This document shows, in pieces, positions 59,341 through 64,000 of a stretch of DNA of 64,000 nucleotides. The stretch is from assembly GCF_000226295.1 (NCBI RefSeq), contig NC_016024.1, forward strand, positions 1,595,501 through 1,659,500, written 5' to 3'. This stretch comes from Chloracidobacterium thermophilum B. GTDB lineage: Bacteria > Acidobacteriota > Blastocatellia > Chloracidobacteriales > Chloracidobacteriaceae. Each line of letters begins with the position of its first letter. Position 1 is the first letter of the stretch. The notes under the pieces were generated by a model. It saw nothing but the letters and a program-made list of their open reading frames with translations, was not told the DNA's origin and did not search any database. The position numbers and the translations under genes were made by a program.

Positions 59341-61572
59341 TCAGCGCCGGGGCAGCTTGGTCAGGGGGGCGGCGGCCGCCACAAACCGCTTGATGCCCTT
59401 GCCCGGAAAAGCGATGTCGAGCTTGCCGTCGGCCACCCGGACGACCTGCCCTGCGCCGTAGGTTGCGTGCTCCACCCGGTCGCCCAGCCGGAAACCCTCC
59501 GCCGTACTGGCTGCCGGCTGACTTCGTGGCAGTTCCACGGCCGGTTTGGCCGCCGATGGGCTGGCCGGCGCGCCATACGGTGCGCCATACGACAGGGGCG
59601 ACTGGGTAACGCCGCCGGATGAGGACGGCACTGCCTCGAACTGCACGATCTGTTCCGGGACTTCTTCCAGAAAGCGGGAGGGGTCGGTGATCCGTTCTTC
59701 GCCATACACCCGGCGGCGCTGCGCCTGTGTCAGATAGAGCTGATGCCTGGCGCGGGTGATGGCGACGTAAAAAAGCCGTCGTTCTTCTTCGAGTTCCTCC
59801 CCGTCGTCCACAACGCGCGCATGGGGAAACAGCCCTTCTTCCAGACCGACGACAAAGACCAACGGGAACTCAAGCCCCTTGGCGCTGTGAATCGTCATGA
59901 GCGTGACGCGGGCGTTGTCCACGAGGTCATCGGTGTCGGACACCAGCGCGGCCTGGTCCAGGAACTCCCGCAGCGAAGCCCCCCGTTCGTCGGCTTCGGC
60001 CGCCGCCGTGACGAGTTCTTCCAGGTTCTGCCGACGACTTTCGGCTTCGAGCGTGCCTTCCTGGGCCAGCATGTCCAGGTAGCCGGAGCGGTTGACGACC
60101 GCCGACACCAGGGTGGACAGCGGAGAGCCTTCCAGTCGGGCTTGTAGGTCACGAATCAGACCGGCAAACCCGGCCAGCGCCGTTGCCGCACGTGGATTCA
60201 GTGCGCCTTCCGCCAGCACCTGCTCCATGGCGGTCCAGCGTGAAAGCCCGTCGCGTGCGGCCCGGGCGGTGATGATTTCCAGGGTGGCCTTGCCGATGCC
60301 CCGCGCCGGCACATTGATGATGCGCTCGAAAGCGGCGTCGTCATGCGGATTGAGCAGCAGCCGGAGGTAGGCCAGGGCATCCTTGATTTCGGCCCGCTGG
60401 TAAAAGGAAAACCCACCCACCAGAACGTAGGGCACGCCACGCCGCCGACAGGCTTCCTCAAACAACCGGGACTGGGCATTCGTCCGGTACAGGATGGCCG
60501 CACGGGTTTCGGCTTCCGGCAGGTGCGACCGCTGGCGCTGCCACTGCAGCAAGGCTTCCACAACGAGGTCGGCTTCGGCCTCGGCCGTCGGGGCGATGAG
60601 ACCCCGAATCGGCTCACCAACCGGATTTTGCGTCGTAAGCTGTTTTTCCCGGCGGGCGCGGTTGTGCCGGATGACGGCATTGGCCGCCTGGAGAATGACT
60701 TTCGTCGAACGGTAGTTCTGCGCCAGAACAATGGTTTTGGCCCGTGGGTAGTGCCGCTCGAACTCCAGAATGTTACGGATGTCCGCTGCCCGAAACCGGT
60801 AAATGGACTGGTCGGGATCGCCCACGACGCACAGATTCTGATGGCGTTGCGTCAGCAGCCGCACCAGGTTGAACTGCGGGGGATTCGTGTCCTGGTACTC
60901 GTCAATGAGGATGTAGCGAAAACGGTTCTGGTAGGCATCCGCCACGTCCGGGAACTGCCGCAGGAGCCGTACCGTCATCAGCAACAGGTCGTCAAAGTCG
61001 AGCGCATTGGCTGCCGCCAGGCGCATTTCATACAGCCGGAAGGTTTTGAGGATGGCGTCCCGCTTCGGATCGGATGCCGGGGCCAGGGTCTCCGGCGTCT
61101 CGCCCTGATTTTTGGCGCGGCTGATGGCGTACTGAATCATCCGGGGCGGAAACTGCTTTTCGTCAATCTGGAGTTCCTTCAGACAGGCCTTGATGAGCCG
61201 CCCCTGGTCGTCGGTGTCGTAAATGGTGAAATCGCGGGTGTAGCTTCCGCCAAAGCGGTCGAGATGGCGGCGCAGGACGCGGACACAAAAGCTGTGAAAC
61301 GTCGCCACGAGCAGTTCTCCGTAGCGGCGGGAAGGCGGCAGAAGCTGGTGGACGCGCGTTTTCATTTCGAGCGCGGCCTTGTTGGTGAAGGTCACGGCCA
61401 GAATCTGTTCGGGCCGCGCCAGCCCCTGGTCAAGCAGGTAGGCGATGCGGTGAACGATGACCCGGGTTTTCCCGGAACCGGCGCCGGCAATGACGAGCAG
61501 GGGGCCGTCCGTCGTGGTGACGGCGGCGCGTTGTTCGGGGTTGAGTCCATCAAGCAAAGCGTTCATAGCCAT
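59341..61572 (-). CDS. pcrA: UvrD/PcrA superfamily I DNA helicase
   Basis: A 743-aa ATP-dependent 3'-5' helicase. Motif I is AGAGSGKT, motif II is ILIDEYQDTN, motif III is VVGDPDQSIYRFR, motif IV and V regions are IVLAQNYRS and TIHSAKGLEF, and motif VI is VAITRARHQLYL. The C-terminal PcrA-type Tudor-like domain GDRVEHATYGAGQVVRV is present. Length and layout match PcrA, which works in nucleotide excision repair and displaces RecA. It begins 27 bp after the NfeD-like gene. Confidence 0.95.
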   Translation of the reverse strand: MAMNALLDGLNPEQRAAVTTTDGPLLVIAGAGSGKTRVIVHRIAYLLDQGLARPEQILAVTFTNKAALEMKTRVHQLLPPSRRYGELLVATFHSFCVRVLRRHLDRFGGSYTRDFTIYDTDDQGRLIKACLKELQIDEKQFPPRMIQYAISRAKNQGETPETLAPASDPKRDAILKTFRLYEMRLAAANALDFDDLLLMTVRLLRQFPDVADAYQNRFRYILIDEYQDTNPPQFNLVRLLTQRHQNLCVVGDPDQSIYRFRAADIRNILEFERHYPRAKTIVLAQNYRSTKVILQAANAVIRHNRARREKQLTTQNPVGEPIRGLIAPTAEAEADLVVEALLQWQRQRSHLPEAETRAAILYRTNAQSRLFEEACRRRGVPYVLVGGFSFYQRAEIKDALAYLRLLLNPHDDAAFERIINVPARGIGKATLEIITARAARDGLSRWTAMEQVLAEGALNPRAATALAGFAGLIRDLQARLEGSPLSTLVSAVVNRSGYLDMLAQEGTLEAESRRQNLEELVTAAAEADERGASLREFLDQAALVSDTDDLVDNARVTLMTIHSAKGLEFPLVFVVGLEEGLFPHARVVDDGEELEEERRLFYVAITRARHQLYLTQAQRRRVYGEERITDPSRFLEEVPEQIVQFEAVPSSSGGVTQSPLSYGAPYGAPASPSAAKPAVELPRSQPAASTAEGFRLGDRVEHATYGAGQVVRVADGKLDIAFPGKGIKRFVAAAAPLTKLPRR

Positions 61573-61598
61573 GTTCCGGGCGGCGGAGAGGTTGGATG

Positions 61599-61952
61599 TC
61601 AGACCGGCGCGGGGGCGTCACCGGGGAAATGGCGTTGCCCGGCCAGCGCCGTGCCCGCACTCCCTTCCTGTCTGCCCGCTGGCGAACCAGCCTTGACGGT
61701 CAGCGGACGCACAATCAGCCAGACGCCTTCGCTTCCGACCACCTGCACCGCTTCCCCACGCGCAACAGGAAATGGAGAGCGGGCGGCCCACAACTCTCCG
61801 GCCAGGCAGACAAAGCCCTGTGGGGCCAGGGCGGTTACAGTCTGCCCGGCAACGCCCAGGCCGGCCGCCGCAAATCCGGTGCGCTTGTTTTGCCAGCCGC
61901 GCCACCAGCCGGATGCCCCGCGCCTACAGACGGAGAAAAATGTCTTCATCGA
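61599..61952 (-). CDS. Short NfeD C-terminal (OB-fold) domain protein
   Basis: A 117-aa protein with the NfeD OB-fold signature GVAGQTVTALAPQGFVCLAGELWAA followed by GEAVQVVGSEGVWLIVRPL (both cited in part; the match is to the G-x-x-G...G-x-V-x-x-G-E-x-W-x-A pattern). It lacks the protease and membrane regions of full NfeD. The proposed start (ATG at 61952, MKTFFSVCRRGASGWW) overlaps the upstream gene's 3' end by 29 bp; a later start is possible. It falls in an open frame that is otherwise easy to overlook. Partner of a stomatin-like protein in other bacteria; none is here. Confidence 0.6.
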   Translation of the reverse strand, partial: SMKTFFSVCRRGASGWWRGWQNKRTGFAAAGLGVAGQTVTALAPQGFVCLAGELWAARSPFPVARGEAVQVVGSEGVWLIVRPLTVKAGSPAGRQEGSAGTALAGQRHFPGDAPAPV

Positions 61953-62931
61953 GCTTGGCCAGCCGGAACCGGACATCCCGGAACTCAATCCGCTGCTTGA
62001 ACTTGCCGTTTTCATACAGTTCCTTGCGCATGGGCACGAGCAGGTTCTGTACCGGGCGAAAATCATAAAACGACTCCCGAAACCGCAGCGGCTTGTCGCC
62101 CGGCGTGGGCTGCACTTCATATTCGAGGTGCAGGATACGGTAGGTCTGGCTGCTGATGAAGTATTTCGTCTTGGTGCCGTCGCGATGGGTCAGTTCCAGG
62201 CCAATCGTATCAATGCCCATGATGCGCTCGCCGGGAACGCGCGTCACCGTCGTTCCGTCTTCCTTGTAGCGCAAAAGCGCAAAGTAATCGTGCTTGAGCG
62301 AGGCCAGAAAGGTCGCCTGGGCTTCCGGGGTCAGGGTGATGGACTGGCGGTTTTGTGCCGCCCAGTTGGTGTAGCCGTTGAATCCAAACACCAGTTGCTG
62401 CGGTTCATCGCCCTGTGGGCTGGGAAGTTCCACCTCGATACGGACACAGTTGCGGTCAGAAGTCTCACGGCGCAGGATGTGTTCCACGATTTTGCCTTCA
62501 ATCGGCGGACGGTTGTCGTCGGTGGCAATTTTGATGACGCCTTCAAGCCGCGCATTCGTGAACACATAGTCTATGACCGGCCGGCTGCCGTAGGCATAGA
62601 TGACAATTTCAGCAACAGTTTCGCCATCCCAGGTTTCAGGTTTGTTGAGCTTGACAGCTTTGGGTTTTTCGGGCTTGGGTGTCTTGTCGCGGGCAGCCTC
62701 GTCCGGGTTGTCGCTGCGCTTCTTCCCACCGCTTTTGCCGTTCTCACCCGGTTTGCTGTTTTCCCGGGCTTTTTCTGCATCCGGCTTGGCCGGTGCTCCC
62801 GGATTCGGCGTCTGCCCGGATGGAAGCCGCCCGGCAGCCGAGCGTACCGGTGGCGGGGTCAGGGCAACAACGAAAAAGTAACTCCACAGAGCACAGAAGC
62901 AGACAAGCGTCCACCGCTGAAAACCAGGCAT
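61924..62931 (-). CDS. Exported protein with charged linker and LolA-like C-terminal half
   Basis: A 335-aa protein with a signal or anchor segment (about residues 6-24, WTLVCFCALWSYFFVVAL). A 90-residue Lys/Glu/Pro/Gly-rich linker follows, then a C-terminal domain (about 115-335) with TKYFISSQTYRILHLEYEV and FYDFRPVQNLLVPMRKELYENG. This beta-rich text is like the outer-membrane lipoprotein-sorting (LolA/LppX) fold. GGAGG precedes the ATG at 62931. Function unknown; the similarity is a judgement of pattern, not of a diagnostic motif. Confidence 0.65.
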   Translation of the reverse strand: MPGFQRWTLVCFCALWSYFFVVALTPPPVRSAAGRLPSGQTPNPGAPAKPDAEKARENSKPGENGKSGGKKRSDNPDEAARDKTPKPEKPKAVKLNKPETWDGETVAEIVIYAYGSRPVIDYVFTNARLEGVIKIATDDNRPPIEGKIVEHILRRETSDRNCVRIEVELPSPQGDEPQQLVFGFNGYTNWAAQNRQSITLTPEAQATFLASLKHDYFALLRYKEDGTTVTRVPGERIMGIDTIGLELTHRDGTKTKYFISSQTYRILHLEYEVQPTPGDKPLRFRESFYDFRPVQNLLVPMRKELYENGKFKQRIEFRDVRFRLAKLDEDIFLRL

Positions 62932-63256
62932 GTTTTTCCTCCACAAACCGTCTTTTGGGATGCCGTCGGCACGAGTCATCCCTGTTTTGCCGTCACCGTC
63001 GCATCCCAATCTCATCCGCAAACCTTACACACAACCCGCACAGCTTACACGTGCGAACCTGTCCACGTTCCATAGAAAGCACACGCGGCTGGAATCAACT
63101 TTTTCGTCCGGCGCGCCGGCAGCGTGCTGACGACGATTTGGCTTCGGCGCAGGCTGTTTACAGCCCAAAAAGATGTTTGTTTCCAGTCCGGGGGTTGCGC
63201 TATATCTGCATCACACCAGACACGTTATCCCGCTGCTCAGTCTCATTCGTCCCCCA
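62932..63256. other. Divergent intergenic region, no gene seen
   Basis: 325 bp between the start of the leftward exported-protein gene and the rightward methyltransferase gene. It is somewhat A/T-richer than average around 63020-63100. I find no convincing promoter pair, RNA gene or repeat. Confidence 0.6.
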
Positions 63257-63832
63257 ATGAAGAGTACGACGGCCATTTTCTGGAAGTCCTTTGTCAAGCA
63301 TCCGCGCTATACCGGTGCCCTTGCCCCCAGCTCAGAGAAACTGGCCCAGGGTATGCTTTCCAAAACTGACTTGCGAACCGCCCGCTTCGTCGTGGAGTTG
63401 GGCCCTGGGACAGGGGCGTTTACCGCATCCATTCTGGCAGCCCTGCCGCCCGGGGCCGAGCTGCTGGCTATTGAACGCAATCCCGAACTGGCCAGCTTTT
63501 TACGCTGCCGCTTACCCCGCGCCCGCGTCGTGTGTGACGATGCCGCGAACCTGGGACGGTATCTGGCAAACCGTCCCCACCCGCCGGCGGCGATTTTCTG
63601 TGGGCTGCCCCTGTCGTGGCTTCCAGCGCGCGAGCGAACGCGGATTCTCGATGTGGTCGCGGACGCGCTGCCGCCGGGAAGCACGTTCACGCTGTTTCAG
63701 TACGTCCACGCTGCGCCGACCCCACCGGGGCAACAGGTTCACCGGGCGCTCCGGGCACGTTTCCAACACATCGAACGCTTCCCGGTCTGGTGGAACTTGC
63801 CCCCGGCCTATGTTGTACACTGCGTCAAATGA
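63257..63832 (+). CDS. Small SAM-dependent methyltransferase (PmtA/rRNA dimethylase-like)
   Basis: A 191-aa class I methyltransferase. It has motif I VVELGPGTGAFT, the acidic loop ELLAIERNPELAS and motif IV-like AAIFCGLPLSWLP. The N-terminal FWKSFVKHPRYTGALAPSS is typical of phospholipid N-methyltransferase-like or KsgA-like small methyltransferases. It ends at the family length. Start ATG 63257 (MKSTTAIFWK) is preferred over in-frame codons 84 bp upstream. The substrate is uncertain; ethanolamine lipid methylation is one possibility. Confidence 0.8.
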   Translation: MKSTTAIFWKSFVKHPRYTGALAPSSEKLAQGMLSKTDLRTARFVVELGPGTGAFTASILAALPPGAELLAIERNPELASFLRCRLPRARVVCDDAANLGRYLANRPHPPAAIFCGLPLSWLPARERTRILDVVADALPPGSTFTLFQYVHAAPTPPGQQVHRALRARFQHIERFPVWWNLPPAYVVHCVK

Positions 63833-63886
63833 CCCCATCGCCAGTCCTGCCGATGATCTGTATCTGATTTCTGGAGACTTTCCCGC

Positions 63887-64000
63887 ATGTCCAAGCGCCA
63901 TCTGGTGACGCTCCTGACCGACTTTGGCACGATGGACCACTTCGTCGCGGCCATGAAAGGCGTCATTCTTGACATCCACCGGGACGTGGACATCGTGGAC
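63887..64000 (+). CDS. SAM hydroxide adenosyltransferase (DUF62 family), 5' part only
   Basis: The first 38 residues of a DUF62 protein: [23 protein letters not shown], followed by the [15 protein letters not shown] segment. The TDFGxxDHFVxxMKGV pattern is diagnostic of the S-adenosylmethionine hydrolase/chlorinase/fluorinase superfamily. The usual bacterial member hydrolyses SAM to adenosine and methionine. GGAG precedes the ATG. Cut by the window edge; adjacency to a SAM-dependent methyltransferase is noted. Confidence 0.85.
   Translation, partial: MSKRHLVTLLTDFGTMDHFVAAMKGVILDIHRDVDIVD

Noticed and set aside
60343-63075. 910-codon open frame on the plus strand
   Set aside because: It runs antisense to pcrA, the NfeD-like gene and the exported protein, whose family motifs are clear. 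Its translation shows no motif and has the composition of a GC-rich shadow frame. The same applies to long plus-strand frames at 22629-24461, 33590-35392 and 30443-32101.

Overview
The window looks like chromosome of a GC-rich aerobic phototroph, most likely the acidobacterial genus Chloracidobacterium. The strongest clue is an oxygen-dependent Mg-protoporphyrin monomethyl ester cyclase (acsF, 45875-46975). Supporting clues are a DUF1800/DUF1501 pair, LPS-type export and outer-membrane genes (lptB, TolC, a TonB receptor), a partial nuo cluster and small c-type cytochromes. The genus is inferred from gene content; no 16S rRNA lies in the window. There are about 57 protein genes, one tRNA gene (selenocysteine), several small repeats and a few regulatory sites. 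I see no prophage, insertion sequence or CRISPR array.

Layout. 1-10.6 kb: the 5' part of a class A penicillin-binding protein, tRNA-Sec, a lipid/polyester group (beta-propeller protein, crotonase, PhaC-like hydrolase), a phosphopantetheinyl transferase overlapping an orphan sensor kinase, and a small-ORF/DHH/NAD(P)HX-repair operon. 10.8-20.4 kb: an ABC-F ATPase, then a complete heme-uptake operon (TonB receptor, 85-aa CxxC protein, hmuS, hmuT, hmuU, hmuV) read leftward from a promoter whose start region is covered by a perfect 7-1-7 Fur-type palindrome. 20.5-27.1 kb: leftward NapH-like membrane protein, Cys-rich protein, CBS protein, then nuoJ, a secreted repeat protein, nuoK, nuoL, nuoM. nuoN and nuoA-I are absent here.

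27.5-35.5 kb: DUF1800 and DUF1501 proteins, converging on a TolC/HlyD/ABC type I export cassette with no visible substrate. 35.8-42.4 kb: a PilT-type ATPase with a duplicated N-terminal domain, glycyl-tRNA synthetase, two monoheme cytochromes c, an Rpn-type nuclease and a YchF-like GTPase. 42.5-44.9 kb: a SigZ-like sigma factor, a permease and a thioredoxin-like protein, with a divergent GDCCVxC-family protein. 44.9-48 kb: signal peptidase I, acsF and a biliverdin-reductase-like gene, the photosynthetic tetrapyrrole section. 48-63 kb: a long leftward housekeeping block (rpsR, TPR, COG0523 GTPase, pyk, a 1108-aa Asp-box protein, hslO, rpoN, lptB, pcrA, NfeD-like, a secreted protein). The right edge has a small methyltransferase and the start of a SAM hydroxide adenosyltransferase.

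Tetrapyrrole metabolism links three regions: heme import and release (12.8-20.4 kb), bacteriochlorophyll ring closure (acsF), and a reductase resembling the cyanobacterial enzyme that acts on the heme breakdown product biliverdin. Coordinates use the best-supported start codon, often inside a longer open frame. All functions are read from sequence features and family knowledge; nothing has been searched against a database.
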